This document shows positions 1-7,921 of a stretch of 48,141 nucleotides of DNA, piece by piece (position 1 is the first letter of the stretch; each line of letters opens with the position of its first letter). Both the position numbers and the translations under genes were made by a program. Below the pieces are notes generated by a model that was not told the origin of the DNA, did no database searches, and saw only the letters and a program-made list of their open reading frames with translations. Origin of the DNA: a virus; the IMG/VR virus record IMGVR_UViG_3300021180_000018, positions 1 to 48,141 of that record; one strand, 5' to 3'.

Positions 1-911
1 CTCGCGGTGAAACTATCCACGTTAGCGACCGAATCGAATAGGGGTTATTGGGGAATCCAATGCCCATCGGTTGACGTTTGCACTCATCGAAGCTTGGGGA
101 TGTTTCCATCCCGCCGCTAAGACTTCACCTCTCACCGGATCAAAACCCGATGCGTTGTGCTTAGTTTGGCCATAACTGCTAGGCATCCCATGTTCGAGAC
201 GGCAGAGGCGCATGTTCAGCCTGTTCCCACCGTCCCATCCGGTTGTCCGATCGCTTGCATCGGGGCGTCCGGTACTGGCAGCCCATAGTGCAAACGCCAT
301 GCCAAAGCGCATTTGTTGCAAACAAACGAGTTAGTTTGGCATCAAACGTGCTCGGGTGACACATTTTGTCACACTAATGTTCGCCGTTTGTTCGCCAAAA
401 TGAAACAAATGCCGCATTATCAAACACTTAGCGGTGACGTTTTTTGTCCATAGTTTTTTCGCCGTTTGTTCGCTAAAACCCGATAAACGCTTTGCGATCA
501 ACATGATAGCGGTGACACTTTTTGTCTGCGATTTGTGGCAAACGAATTGCATAGCGAATGAAAGGCGAAAGCGGATTGTGGCCATTCGATTGCTCTAACG
601 CATACACGCGCACGCGAGACTGTGTAATTTTTACCTGCAAAATTTCATATAATGTATGCGGTATTACATGACAAATTATTGTGTTAAATCTTTTATTTTC
701 AACAATTTGCAACGAATTTTCTTGTGCAAAATGTAATTTGTTTAGCCAAACAAGCGTAAATTGCCCGATTCGTGATGTGGATGCGTGATGTTGAGTCGAG
801 AGTCGTCGTTGTCGTCTAAGTCTTTTCTTTTCTGCGTCTTACGGGACCCCTATTTCTCTCCAAGCCGCCCCCGGCCAACCCCTTTGGTACCTGTTCTGAG
901 ATAGCTTCACC
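1..911. other. Long intergenic region, no supported gene
   Basis: About 0.9 kb before the first credible gene. Both strands hold only short ORFs without a recognisable domain or ribosome binding site. Frame 1 of the + strand is open from the window edge to a TAA at 118-120, so the tail of an upstream gene cannot be excluded. The first 300 bases look more GC-rich than the AT-rich stretch at 360-760. The stretch 300-550 holds the repeat array listed separately. A control region or replication origin is possible; nothing here proves either. Confidence 0.5.
355..526. repeat. Three GGTGAC boxes at exact 78-bp spacing
   Basis: GGTGAC starts at 355, 433 and 511, each followed by a T-rich stretch and GTC. 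The first copy is a full dyad, GTGAC-N7-GTCAC; the other two keep only the left half plus GTC. Between them lie TTTGTT(C)GC(C/T)AAA boxes at about 386-400 and 465-479, with weaker versions near 311 and 531. The regular phasing suggests iterons or an operator array. Confidence 0.7.
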
Positions 912-923
912 TTGGTTTTAAAG

Positions 924-1298
924 ATGCTTTTAAAATGTTCTATATGCTCTATCCCGTTTACCTCAGATCGACGTTCTAAATACTGCGATATATGCAAAGA
1001 AGACTTAAATAGAGAACGTCAACGTGAACAAAAGAAACAACTTAGAGAAGAATTCTTAGAAGCCTATGGCAAAAAATGCAGTTGTCCTTGTGGATGTGTA
1101 GTATCTGAACCTAATTATTTGGGGTTAGCTCATATTTTTAATGACGGGGCTAAACATAGACGCAGGGTTGGCGGTGGCGGGTATATCACTTACCGGGATT
1201 TAAGAGACCTCGGGTGGCCTAAAGACAAATATCGTATTGAGTGTTGGAACTGCAATTTTAGTAAGCGAGTTTTTGGAAAGTGCCCTAATGAAAAATGA
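924..1298 (+). CDS. HNH homing endonuclease-like protein
   Basis: A basic, cysteine-rich protein of about 124 residues. Two N-terminal CxxC pairs (CSIC and CDIC) suggest a zinc ribbon, followed by a Lys/Arg-rich helix. The C-terminal half holds an HNH-like core: a C-rich knuckle, GLAHI supplying the metal-loop His, and a terminal CWNCNFSK. HNH proteins of this size in phages are usually free-standing homing endonucleases. I prefer ATG 924; a TTG at 912 in the same frame would add four residues, and neither start has a good ribosome binding site. The gene is more AT-rich than its neighbours, which fits lateral arrival. The stop overlaps the next start by 11 nt. Confidence 0.7.
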   Translation: MLLKCSICSIPFTSDRRSKYCDICKEDLNRERQREQKKQLREEFLEAYGKKCSCPCGCVVSEPNYLGLAHIFNDGAKHRRRVGGGGYITYRDLRDLGWPKDKYRIECWNCNFSKRVFGKCPNEK

Positions 1299-1545
1299 CT
1301 TCACCCCAGAACAACTAGCAGCTTGGAGACGCGGAGAGTTCTGTATCGAGTTTTGCTTTGACGAGCCTCCACAGGTAAACCAACAAGACTTCGAGAAGTG
1401 GGTTCAGGAACGCCAGATAAAACCAAACCTAGTCCAAGTCGATACTGGATGGAAGCCATCTGATTGTCAAACGATTTTTTCACATGAAGTAAAGTCCCTG
1501 TCGGATTTTCCAGAAACCGGACAAACGGGACATTGTATAAAGTAA
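1288..1545 (+). CDS. Hypothetical protein, 85 aa
   Basis: It starts at an ATG that overlaps the end of the HNH gene (ATGAAAAATGA), suggesting translational coupling. The product is acidic, with no signal peptide or membrane segment. It begins with a FTPEQLAAWRRGEF helix. An upstream in-frame start at 1237 is possible but lies well inside the HNH gene. I do not recognise the family. A perfect copy of the dispersed palindrome starts 3 nt after the stop codon. Confidence 0.55.
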   Translation: MKNDFTPEQLAAWRRGEFCIEFCFDEPPQVNQQDFEKWVQERQIKPNLVQVDTGWKPSDCQTIFSHEVKSLSDFPETGQTGHCIK

Positions 1546-1548
1546 AAA

Positions 1549-1563
1549 GTCCATATTATGGAC
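1549..1563. repeat. Dispersed 15-bp palindrome GTCCATATTATGGAC
   Basis: Perfect arms GTCCA/TGGAC in an intergenic gap. The centre contains TATTAT, which could serve as a -10 hexamer, so a bound protein could block a promoter here. Confidence 0.8.
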
Positions 1564-1641
1564 AAATGAGTTTGAGTTCGATAGCCGGTGCTAACCCGCT
1601 GAACCTCAGTAATCTTAAGTAACTAATTAAAAGGAAATAAC

Positions 1642-2349
1642 ATGGCGAATCAAAACACGGTAATTGGATACTACAATTTACCAAAAATGACGGTTACTGA
1701 TGGTAACAACCACGCACTAACCGTCCCAACACTAGGCAGCGGCGTCCCTTCGGGCGTAACCTGGGGAGCACCCTACTACGAAACATCTCTAGCATCTAAC
1801 TCTCAGAATCCATATCCGGGTTTCCCTTCTCCGGCTCTACCGGCTAACTCAGGTCTAACCGTCAGTTTTCCTGCGGACGTTGCCGGGGCTATGTCAGTTG
1901 ATGCCCACGCATTTAAGTTAAAGCTTTCAGGGGTTTTTGCTAACGCTGGAGCCAGCACTGTTGTTGTAAAGATGTATCAGGTTCCATTTGCTAACCTTGG
2001 CGTTATTAGTGCGGCTGGGTCAGTAACCACCGCCGGTGCTCCAGGAACCGGAGATAACTCCCTTATTACATCTGGTTTATCTTTTACCGCGCCTCCATCT
2101 ACAGCGGGAGCTTTTTACGTAGAACTAAACCTAATCTGGGATTCTAACTCTGGTATTATAGTTGGAACTTCTAAGGGATTTGGCAACAACGCTGGTGCAA
2201 ACCAGTATATTACAGAAGCCGCTTTAACGGCTCTCGTTACTCCCGGTACTTCTGTTAACTCTCTAAACTTCATGCCAAGCTTTACTTTCGGTTCCGCGAA
2301 CGCCGCTAACTCAGTAACAGTTAATGAGTTTGCGATTGAGCGCAATTAA
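1642..2349 (+). CDS. Virion decoration/head-fibre-like protein
   Basis: This 235-residue protein, rich in Ala, Ser, Thr and Gly, has no signal peptide; good ribosome binding site (aaaggaaat). It resembles the 231-residue product at 34328-35023 in pattern: both have a central F-L-G strand followed by VK.YQ (VKMYQ here, VKFYQ there), then a WDS.SG segment, and both end in AANS.T..EFA.E. I infer a paralogous pair of beta-rich capsid decoration or head-fibre proteins. The family is not identified by name. A G/C hairpin follows the stop codon. Confidence 0.5.
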   Translation: MANQNTVIGYYNLPKMTVTDGNNHALTVPTLGSGVPSGVTWGAPYYETSLASNSQNPYPGFPSPALPANSGLTVSFPADVAGAMSVDAHAFKLKLSGVFANAGASTVVVKMYQVPFANLGVISAAGSVTTAGAPGTGDNSLITSGLSFTAPPSTAGAFYVELNLIWDSNSGIIVGTSKGFGNNAGANQYITEAALTALVTPGTSVNSLNFMPSFTFGSANAANSVTVNEFAIERN

Positions 2350-2367
2350 AGAATCTTCTTTCACTGT

Positions 2368-2390
2368 GGGGTGGGCCGGGTGCTCACCCC
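2368..2390 (+). terminator. Hairpin after 1642 gene, terminator-like
   Basis: GGGGTG at 2368-2373 pairs with CACCCC at 2385-2390, followed by CTTTCC rather than a clean T-run. It may be a weak terminator or an RNA processing/stability hairpin. Confidence 0.4.
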
Positions 2391-2408
2391 CTTTCCTAAA
2401 GGTTTAAA

Positions 2409-2573
2409 ATGAACTGGATCAAAAGAAATAAAGGATATCTCATTCACGCGGTAGCGGTAGCCGTAGTCTTTCTCAGCCCGTCTGTACAGGCTTGGGCTGC
2501 GACTCACCAAGGGTCTTCAGCTACTGTTATGGTGGCGTGGGGATTCCTGCTCCACTACTTTGATGGTAAATAA
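2409..2573 (+). CDS. Small secreted/membrane protein, 54 aa
   Basis: ATG after a purine/T-rich leader (aaaggttta). A basic N-terminus (NWIKRNK) is followed by a hydrophobic stretch (AVAVAVVFLSP) ending at VQAWAA, which could be a signal peptide or a membrane anchor. A second hydrophobic stretch precedes the C-terminus. The stop is immediately followed by the next ATG (TAAATG). Its size and place, next to a lipoprotein and a peptidase, allow a holin-like role, but no diagnostic feature shows this. Confidence 0.6.
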   Translation: MNWIKRNKGYLIHAVAVAVVFLSPSVQAWAATHQGSSATVMVAWGFLLHYFDGK

Positions 2574-2921
2574 ATGGACCATCCACTAACCCCAGAAGAT
2601 ATTCTTAAAAACGAACAACAGGCTTCTAGTGAAGGATATCTCCACCGGGTTTTAGTAGCCTTTGATATTTTCTGTAACGTCGCCATCTGGCTAGGCCTCC
2701 CGGACGAAACCATAAGCTCCCACACTAGACGGATTAATGATGACCCGTCCAAACACAGTCCATTATCTGGACTAATTGCCAAGTTTCTAAATCTGTTTCT
2801 AGATGATATTCAATCCAATCATGGTGCTCGGGCAGAAGCCGGAGACCTTGAAAGAGCCTTACAGATAGTCACTACCGAGCGGCAGGCTTTAGGATTACCC
2901 CCAGTCAATTTACTTAAATAA
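2574..2921 (+). CDS. Hypothetical protein, 115 aa
   Basis: Predominantly helical, charged protein whose ATG directly abuts the previous stop. A central segment (VAFDIFCNVAIWLGLP) is moderately hydrophobic, but the whole looks soluble. A perfect dispersed palindrome at 2758-2772 lies inside the reading frame and encodes SPLSG. Family unknown to me. Its operon position between two envelope-targeted proteins suggests a lysis or infection-related module. Confidence 0.65.
   Translation: MDHPLTPEDILKNEQQASSEGYLHRVLVAFDIFCNVAIWLGLPDETISSHTRRINDDPSKHSPLSGLIAKFLNLFLDDIQSNHGARAEAGDLERALQIVTTERQALGLPPVNLLK
2758..2772 (-). repeat. Dispersed 15-bp palindrome GTCCATTATCTGGAC
   Basis: Perfect arms inside the 2574 gene, read as SPLSG. 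The spacer TTATC is the reverse complement of GATAA, so the asymmetric centre points to the minus strand. Confidence 0.85.
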
Positions 2922-2930
2922 AGGAAAACA

Positions 2931-3551
2931 ATGAAATACTTCACTAAAGGGCTTCTAGCTCTAGTTTTATGCTACACCATCGTTTTGCAAGGATGTAGTT
3001 TAGCGTGGGTGGGAACATTAGATACGGTCTTGGCGGCAGCAGCACCAGCCCTCAACAACGTCCTAACTGTCATTTCTCTAGCCCAGAACAAACCCGTTAA
3101 TACGGCACTCGAAGCCAAGATTACCGCAGACGCGGCTAACCTGAAAACCTTAGCTGCTGATTTTGCCGCAGCTTCTGGGGCTACCCCAACAGCGTGTCAG
3201 GAATTGCAAGCGGGTGTCGCTGTATTTAACGACGATGCTTCCACCGTTCTAGCGCTAGTTCAAGCTTCTGGTAATAGCAATGTTGCCGCAATTTTTGCCG
3301 CAGCCGATGCGTTCGTCGCAGCCATTACCGGATTGATCCCCGCTTGCGCTTCTCCAGCGGCTATTAAAGCCAGCAAACTATCCATCCCTGCTAAAGTAGC
3401 TGCCATCAACTCTAACGCCTTGGTAGCTAACTATAATAATGTCCTAACCAAGAAAACCGGAAATGCTGTTGTAGATGCTTACACAGCTTCTCACAAAGTT
3501 CACGGCCACAGTAAGTTCACCCGTATGGTTACATTCGGGGTTCAGAAGTAA
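2931..3551 (+). CDS. Lipoprotein, Ala-rich, 206 aa
   Basis: The N-terminus MKYF.KGLLALVLCY ends in a lipobox-like LQGC at residues 19-22, predicting signal peptidase II cleavage and lipidation at Cys22. The remainder is Ala-rich and helical, with a pair of Cys residues (TACQEL and PACASP) that could form a disulfide. Good ribosome binding site (aaaggaaa). It overlaps the next gene by 1 nt. The product would sit on a bacterial membrane during infection. Possible roles include lysis (spanin-like) or superinfection exclusion; the sequence does not decide between them. Confidence 0.7.
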   Translation: MKYFTKGLLALVLCYTIVLQGCSLAWVGTLDTVLAAAAPALNNVLTVISLAQNKPVNTALEAKITADAANLKTLAADFAAASGATPTACQELQAGVAVFNDDASTVLALVQASGNSNVAAIFAAADAFVAAITGLIPACASPAAIKASKLSIPAKVAAINSNALVANYNNVLTKKTGNAVVDAYTASHKVHGHSKFTRMVTFGVQK

Positions 3552-4276
3552 TGAAGTTAGGGAAGCTAGCTCCTAAACGCTCCCTTAAAACATTAGCATT
3601 GGGGAATTACTTAACCGCAAGTAAACTCCCCGTGCCCCCTGTTTTCAATGCTTGGGAAAACTCGGTTAAAGTTCCCTGGCAAATGTTAAAGAACGATTCT
3701 CTAGGCGATTGCACATGCGCTGCTGTTGGGCACATGATAATGAATTGGACCGCCAACACCTCTACAGTTATAACTCCAACCGATAACGAAATTGTTCAAG
3801 CGTATAGCGCGGTTTCTGACTATATCCCCGGTAACGAATCGACCGATAATGGCGCTGTTGAGTTGGACGTACTTAATTACTGGAAGTCAACGGGTATTGC
3901 GGGCCATAAAATACTTGGATTCGCAACTCTAGACGTTCAGAATATTGAACAGGTAAAAGCCGCTATATTTCTTTTTGGTGGGGTCTATACCGGGTTCGAG
4001 GTTCCCCAGTACGCCATGAATGAGAATAACTGGGTAGTCCAGAACACGGACACTCAGATTATCGGCGGTCACGCTGTTCCGTATTTCGGATATGGTCGTG
4101 GTGGCGCTACCTGCGTAACTTGGGGAAAGACCCAACCAGCTTCGTGGGAATTCTGGCAGAAATATACTGACGAGGCATACGCCGTAGTTTCGCAAGATTG
4201 GATTAACACAGCATCTCAAAAAGCCCCGAGCGGACTTGATTTACAAACACTATTAACCGACCTTCAAGCTATATAG
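3551..4276 (+). CDS. Papain/C39-like cysteine peptidase
   Basis: A 241-residue protein with the layout of papain-fold peptidases. A candidate catalytic Cys lies in LGDCTCAAVGHMI (about residues 54-66), a catalytic His in IGGHAVPYFGYG (about residues 171-182), and an aromatic WGK/WEFW segment follows. Phage and bacterial relatives of this type include C1 and C39 peptidases and amidase-like hydrolases. It has no signal peptide and is translationally coupled to the lipoprotein gene (TAATG). It may process a protein substrate, cleave cell-wall peptides as an endolysin, or act on host proteins. The fold assignment rests on motif order only. Confidence 0.6.
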   Translation: MKLGKLAPKRSLKTLALGNYLTASKLPVPPVFNAWENSVKVPWQMLKNDSLGDCTCAAVGHMIMNWTANTSTVITPTDNEIVQAYSAVSDYIPGNESTDNGAVELDVLNYWKSTGIAGHKILGFATLDVQNIEQVKAAIFLFGGVYTGFEVPQYAMNENNWVVQNTDTQIIGGHAVPYFGYGRGGATCVTWGKTQPASWEFWQKYTDEAYAVVSQDWINTASQKAPSGLDLQTLLTDLQAI

Positions 4277-4283
4277 GGGTCTT

Positions 4284-4706
4284 ATGAAGTATATCAATTG
4301 GGGAAATATCAAGACTGACTTTCTTAAATGGATGCCTTGGTCAGCCACCATAGCTTTTTACTGGTTCGTGGTTTGGAACGACTATATTTCGAGTATGTTG
4401 AATAACTACATACCTGAAATACAAGAACAAAACCCGTTCTCCCGTAACGAGGCCATGCACTTTGTTTTGCACAAAGGCATGATAGTGGATTTGCTTTTCG
4501 GGTCGGCTATATTTTTATCTGTCTTAGTCGGCTATCACATATTAAAACATTGGAACAAAGTCTTTGCCACGATTGCATGTAACGGATTTTTGCTATACTG
4601 GTCTTTTGACCGGCTGACTTCGGCGGTAATCGGGAATTATTTATATGCGCTTCATATGTATGTCAAAGACCCACATTCTGATATAATGAAAATGTTTGGA
4701 TTATAG
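4284..4706 (+). CDS. Integral membrane protein, 140 aa
   Basis: Three hydrophobic stretches are visible: WSATIAFYWFVVW (about residues 19-31), a long one in IVDLLFGSAIFLSVLVGYHIL, and a third in FATIACNGFLLYWSF. The loops are rich in aromatic and polar residues. Good ribosome binding site (aggggtctt). Unknown family. Membrane topology and the neighbouring peptidase and lipoprotein suggest envelope action such as a holin, but no holin family is recognised. Confidence 0.6.
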   Translation: MKYINWGNIKTDFLKWMPWSATIAFYWFVVWNDYISSMLNNYIPEIQEQNPFSRNEAMHFVLHKGMIVDLLFGSAIFLSVLVGYHILKHWNKVFATIACNGFLLYWSFDRLTSAVIGNYLYALHMYVKDPHSDIMKMFGL

Positions 4707-4823
4707 ATGAATAAACATTGTAACCACGTTCTTAGAAAACTCGACGATCCATACTATCCAAATGACAGTGTTTGTGTAAAGTGTGGTAAGCAATTTGAAC
4801 ACATAGAACCGAGACGCAGATAA
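4707..4823 (+). CDS. Zinc-knuckle microprotein, 38 aa
   Basis: A short frame starting one base after the previous TAG stop. It encodes an N-terminal HCNH and a later CVKCGKQFEH, a Cys/His set able to bind one zinc ion. It ends in basic EPRRR and overlaps the next ATG by 1 nt (TAATG). Coupling on both sides supports it being real. Function unknown; single-zinc-finger microproteins in phages are often nucleic-acid or host-protein binders. Confidence 0.6.
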   Translation: MNKHCNHVLRKLDDPYYPNDSVCVKCGKQFEHIEPRRR

Positions 4824-5029
4824 TGGATCGTATGGAAGCAATGGCTGAAGCGATTAAAAACATGGAACCCGCATTACGAGTTCGCGGGCTTTGTCCAGAT
4901 TATGGACGGTTCAACTCCCAATTTAACGCTGGCTATTTTTCAGAAGCATCTCTAATTCCTATGGCTATCGAAAACTCGGCAGCAGAAAAGAACTCCTTTA
5001 CTTCTGAACCAGAATCTGGTATATTATAA
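4823..5029 (+). CDS. Hypothetical protein, 68 aa
   Basis: Coupled to the zinc-knuckle gene by TAATG. The N-terminal helix is amphipathic (MEAMAEAIKNM), followed by CPDYGRFNSQFN, where CPDYG is encoded by a perfect dispersed palindrome. No recognisable family. Confidence 0.5.
   Translation: MDRMEAMAEAIKNMEPALRVRGLCPDYGRFNSQFNAGYFSEASLIPMAIENSAAEKNSFTSEPESGIL
4893..4907 (+). repeat. Dispersed 15-bp palindrome GTCCAGATTATGGAC
   Basis: Perfect arms inside the 4823 gene, read as CPDYG, a codon phase different from VQKMD-type copies. Confidence 0.85.
4997..5025 (+). promoter_or_regulatory. Candidate promoter for first tRNA group
   Basis: TTTACT (4997-5002), a 17-nt spacer and TATATT (5020-5025) lie about 60 nt before the first tRNA. 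The spacer contains the dyad ACCAGAATCTGGT, whose core matches the dispersed palindrome, so repressor control is possible. Confidence 0.35.
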
Positions 5030-5086
5030 TTATGATTTTCACACCAAACTCGTCATCCTCGTATTATAGTAGCTAATTGTGTCTAC

Positions 5087-5177
5087 GGAAGGGTGGCAGA
5101 GTCTGGTTTATTGCGAGGCCCCGCTAAGGCTTAGTCCAGTTTCTGGACCGTTGGTTCGAATCCAACTCCTTCCGCCA
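5087..5177 (+). tRNA. tRNA-Ser(GCT)
   Basis: Acceptor GGAAGGG/TCCTTCC, encoded CCA, class II. Anticodon loop CCGCTAA has C at the normally invariant U33. The long variable arm contains a perfect dispersed palindrome at 5134-5148. Confidence 0.85.
5134..5148 (-). repeat. Dispersed 15-bp palindrome in a tRNA variable arm
   Basis: GTCCAGTTTCTGGAC, perfect arms, forms the variable-arm stem of tRNA-Ser(GCT). Confidence 0.8.
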
Positions 5178-5184
5178 AAGTTTT

Positions 5185-5269
5185 GGAAGAAGCTGCGGAA
5201 TGGTCTGCAATATGGCTTGAACCCATAGGTAGCCGCAAGGCTAGGGCTTCGATACCCCTTCTTCCTCCA
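5185..5269 (+). tRNA. tRNA-Ser(TGA)
   Basis: Acceptor GGAAGAA/TTCTTCC, encoded CCA, anticodon stem TATGG/CCATA with loop CTTGAAC, long variable arm TAGCC-GCAA-GGCTA. Position 8 is G rather than U. Confidence 0.85.
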
Positions 5270-5273
5270 GTTT

Positions 5274-5364
5274 GTAGTCGCGGTGGAGAAGGAGTGCCAT
5301 ACCGGGCTGTAACCCCGGCGCTGGCTTGCCCAGCAAGTAGGTTCAAGCCCTACCGACTACACCA
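5274..5364 (+). tRNA. tRNA-Tyr(GTA)
   Basis: Acceptor GTAGTCG/CGACTAC, encoded CCA, anticodon stem CCGGG/CCCGG with loop CTGTAAC, class II variable arm. Position 8 is C instead of U. Confidence 0.9.
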
Positions 5365-5467
5365 ATTTTAGTATCGCCTACCGAGCGAATAAGTATCGGT
5401 TGTGTAAGCTAGCCAAGGTATACGTTGCCCTTGACGCACAGCAGTCTATCGCGTACAGGAGCATCTA

Positions 5468-5737
5468 ATGCCACAAACAGCCTCACAACCCCTAACGCTT
5501 ACGGTTACGGCAGCAGCAGCTTTAGCAGTCACCACCACTTTGCCGGATGCGGTTGAATTTCAAACATATTCGCAGCAGCTTGTGGCTACTGGTGGAAATA
5601 CCCCTTATAATTGGTCAGTATCAGCCGGGACCTTACCAGCAGGAATTACGCTGACGAGTCAAGGTCTACTAAGTGGCGTCCCTTCAGCATCGGGCGCTTT
5701 TAGCTTCACGGTTCAAGTTGTAGATTCAGGCGCTTAA
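5468..5737 (+). CDS. Ig-like (He_PIG-type) domain protein, 89 aa
   Basis: A single beta-sandwich domain with the He_PIG/putative-Ig signature: [27 protein letters not shown]...GLLSG.PS..G.FSFTVQV.D. Such domains act as spacers or binding modules in extracellular adhesins. There is no signal peptide. A ribosome binding site (aggagcatct) precedes the ATG. The gene follows three tRNAs and precedes an FN3/DUF3494 protein, so the two may build one virion appendage. Confidence 0.65.
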   Translation: MPQTASQPLTLTVTAAAALAVTTTLPDAVEFQTYSQQLVATGGNTPYNWSVSAGTLPAGITLTSQGLLSGVPSASGAFSFTVQVVDSGA

Positions 5738-5768
5738 TCGCCTCTAAGATATAAAAGAGAGCGACAAG

Positions 5769-7271
5769 ATGCCAGCAACCTCAACCAAAGCTTTAAGCAT
5801 ATTCGTTGCTCAAAAGGAAAAAATGCCACACGAAATTACAGTTTCATGGGATGCAAGTCCCCAAACTGTTTCGGGGTATAACATTTATCGCGGCACGGCG
5901 GCGGATAATGAATCAAACGTACCTCTAAACGGTGGAACATTAATCACCACTACGTCGTTTACCGACACCACGGTATTCCCCGGCGTAACATACTTCTACG
6001 AAGTCACAGCAGTATTTGGCGGCGTAGAAAGCGTGGACTCAATAGAAATTAAAGCTCCGCCAGTTCCCTTCGATCCTTCTCCAACCAAGATCGACATGGG
6101 CAACAGTGCAAGCTTTGAAATTCTAGCAGGGTCAACCGTTACTAACGTACCCGGCTCTCCTACACGGATTGCTGGAGACGTTGGGGTATGGCCCGGAACT
6201 TCCATCACGGGGTTCGGGTCTCCAACTTCAATTTCCGGTTCTTTCCATGCCGGAGATTTCGTTGCAGAAAACGCTCAAGCCGGTTTAACCGCAGCCTATA
6301 ATCAGGCGGCAAACGCGGTAAACCCTCCGGGAGTCGGAGCAGGGTTTCCTGCTACCGGACCTTATTCAGTTACATCGTGCACTACTTCTTCGAGTGGGTC
6401 TGCAAGCTATGTTGGAACATATCCAGCAGGCTCTAGCCTAATCGGACAGAGTTTCACTGTAACCGGATTTACAAACGGCGTAAACAACGGAACATTTGTT
6501 TGCACCGCGCAAACCATTACAGCACTAGCTTTAAACAACCCCGGAGCTACGGCAGAAACTGCAACTGCCTCGGTATCTGGGTTGGCTTCTAGCGGCAGCC
6601 CAAGCACAACTCTACCCAGCGATATCGGTGGAATGACTTTGGCTCCCGGTGTGTATTCAAACGGCAGTTCGGTAGGAATTACCGGCACGCTGGTTTTGGA
6701 CGCACAAGGAAACCCCAACGCGGTTTGGGTTTTCCAAATCGGCAGCACCCTGACAACCGCTACTAGCAATAGTAGCATCGTGTTGGCAGGTGGCGCTCAA
6801 TCTTCCAATGTATATTGGCAGGTTGGCAGTTCGGCAACTCTAGGAACCGGAACAGATTTTGCGGGAACCATCATGGCTCAAGCTTCTATTACAGCCAACA
6901 CTGGTGCCCGTGTTGATGGAAGACTATTGGCTCGTACTGGAGCAGTTACCTTAAACGGCAACTCCATTATCGAGTTCATAAAGTCTACGCTGTCATTATA
7001 CGCCCCCAATAAGTTCTTTGATATTGGAACGGTTACTTTTGACTGCGGTAGCCAATCTTTCCAGCAAGTTATTCGGGCAGGTATTAGTGGCGCAACCCGT
7101 CCAAACTTCTCGAATGTTCTTGGGGTACTAACAACCGATGGTACTATAGTATGGGCTTCGCTTGATCCTCCAGATGTCAGCATCTTGATTTCGCTGCCAC
7201 CTTCTGGACCTAACAACCCACCCGCACCACCAGCGGCTCCATTGAACCCACGCGTTACTTCAGAAGACTAA
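5769..7271 (+). CDS. FN3 plus DUF3494 (ice-binding-like) protein
   Basis: 500 residues. An N-terminal fibronectin type III module (about 18-95) shows ITVSWDASP...YNIYRG...YFYEV.AV. It is followed by a DUF3494/ice-binding-protein-like domain (about 110-410) with FEILAGSTVTN, the long A-x-A helix AGLTAAYNQAANAV, and repeated hydrophobic turns such as VWVFQIGSTL and NVYWQVGSSA. The C-terminus is Pro-rich (PNNPPAPPAAPLNP). In bacteria DUF3494 proteins are secreted ice-binding or adhesion proteins. Here, with no signal peptide and in a virion gene region, a capsid or tail appendage contacting a surface is more likely. An internal ATG at 5823 could be an alternative start. Confidence 0.65.
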   Translation: MPATSTKALSIFVAQKEKMPHEITVSWDASPQTVSGYNIYRGTAADNESNVPLNGGTLITTTSFTDTTVFPGVTYFYEVTAVFGGVESVDSIEIKAPPVPFDPSPTKIDMGNSASFEILAGSTVTNVPGSPTRIAGDVGVWPGTSITGFGSPTSISGSFHAGDFVAENAQAGLTAAYNQAANAVNPPGVGAGFPATGPYSVTSCTTSSSGSASYVGTYPAGSSLIGQSFTVTGFTNGVNNGTFVCTAQTITALALNNPGATAETATASVSGLASSGSPSTTLPSDIGGMTLAPGVYSNGSSVGITGTLVLDAQGNPNAVWVFQIGSTLTTATSNSSIVLAGGAQSSNVYWQVGSSATLGTGTDFAGTIMAQASITANTGARVDGRLLARTGAVTLNGNSIIEFIKSTLSLYAPNKFFDIGTVTFDCGSQSFQQVIRAGISGATRPNFSNVLGVLTTDGTIVWASLDPPDVSILISLPPSGPNNPPAPPAAPLNPRVTSED

Positions 7272-7314
7272 AGCCTCTGAACGCTTCCGAGGCTGTGCGT
7301 AAAAAAACAGCCTC
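7272..7314 (+). promoter_or_regulatory. Mutually exclusive hairpins, attenuator-like
   Basis: AGCCTC (7272-7277) can pair with GAGGCT (7289-7294), while GAGGCTGT (7289-7296) can instead pair with ACAGCCTC (7307-7314). Only one fold can form at a time. There is no following T-run, so terminator function is uncertain. Confidence 0.4.
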
Positions 7315-7343
7315 AAAATTTAGATTGACAGCAGGGACCAAGT

Positions 7344-7547
7344 ATGAGACACTCCTTGGTAGGAACTTGTATTTGGATCGGGCTATTGGGCATTTGCATC
7401 GGATACGAACTATGGTGCTGGATTAAGTATGTGCCCAAATTCCCGACATTTACCCAGATGACGGTGCGTTACGTTCCCGCCTCTGTCGCGGCAGCTTTTT
7501 GGGTATGGGTGCTTATTCACTTTTATTTTGCATACCTGAAAAAGTAG
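7344..7547 (+). CDS. Small two-helix membrane protein, 67 aa
   Basis: Two membrane segments: CIWIGLLGICIGYELWCWI (about residues 9-27) and SVAAAFWVWVLIHFYFAYL (about 47-65), separated by a short polar loop and ending in KK. Size and topology fit a class II holin or another small inner-membrane protein, without a diagnostic signature. The stop is directly followed by a consensus promoter for the tRNA array. Confidence 0.6.
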   Translation: MRHSLVGTCIWIGLLGICIGYELWCWIKYVPKFPTFTQMTVRYVPASVAAAFWVWVLIHFYFAYLKK

Positions 7548-7576
7548 TTGACAAAGTTTTGAAGTTATGATACAAT
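7548..7576 (+). promoter_or_regulatory. Consensus sigma70-type promoter of tRNA array
   Basis: TTGACA (7548-7553), a 17-nt spacer, TACAAT (7571-7576). Predicted start near 7583, about 14 nt before the first tRNA of the large array. Confidence 0.8.
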
Positions 7577-7596
7577 GGTTTTGTGATTGAGTTTAT

Positions 7597-7675
7597 CGGA
7601 GATTAGGGAAGTCTGGATATTCCCACCTGCCCTGGGAGCAGGACCGCGCTAGTTCAAATCTAGCATCTCCGACCA
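7597..7675 (+). tRNA. tRNA-Pro(TGG)
   Basis: Acceptor CGGAGAT/ATCTCCG, encoded CCA. Anticodon stem CCTGC/GCAGG, loop CCTGGGA with C33. Confidence 0.9.
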
Positions 7676-7682
7676 TTTTCTG

Positions 7683-7757
7683 GGTGTTGTTGGTGTAATG
7701 GCTGCATAAGTCCCTGTGACGGACTCGGTTTTGGTTCAAGTCCAAAACAACACTCCA
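7683..7757 (+). tRNA. tRNA-His(GTG)
   Basis: Acceptor GTGTTGT/ACAACAC with a preceding G that can act as G-1; position 73 is T. Loop CTGTGAC in stem AGTCC/GGACT. Confidence 0.9.
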
Positions 7758-7766
7758 AGTTTACTG

Positions 7767-7838
7767 TGCAGGTAGCCCCGGTGGGCCGCTAGGATTCATA
7801 ACCCCGGTATCCGGATTCGACTTCCGGACCTGCAACCA
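7767..7838 (+). tRNA. tRNA-Met(CAT), atypical
   Basis: Acceptor TGCAGGT/ACCTGCA and T-arm CCGGA/TCCGG are sound. The loop TTCATAA gives CAT, but the anticodon stem TAGGA/CCCCG has two A-C oppositions (28-42 and 31-39) and the D-arm is short (GCCC-CGGT-GGGC). It could be a degenerate tRNA or one repaired by C-to-U editing. Confidence 0.6.
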
Positions 7839-7846
7839 ATTTTTGT

Positions 7847-7919
7847 ACTCCGCTGATGTAAGGTAGCATGATTGCCCGATTAGCGATTCGTCAAGGTTCA
7901 AGTCCTTGGTGGAGTACCA
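7847..7919 (+). tRNA. tRNA-Ile(GAT)
   Basis: Acceptor ACTCCGC/GTGGAGT, anticodon stem ATTGC/GCGAT, loop CCGATTA with C33 and T37, T-arm CAAGG/CCTTG, encoded CCA. Confidence 0.7.
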
Positions 7920-7921
7920 GT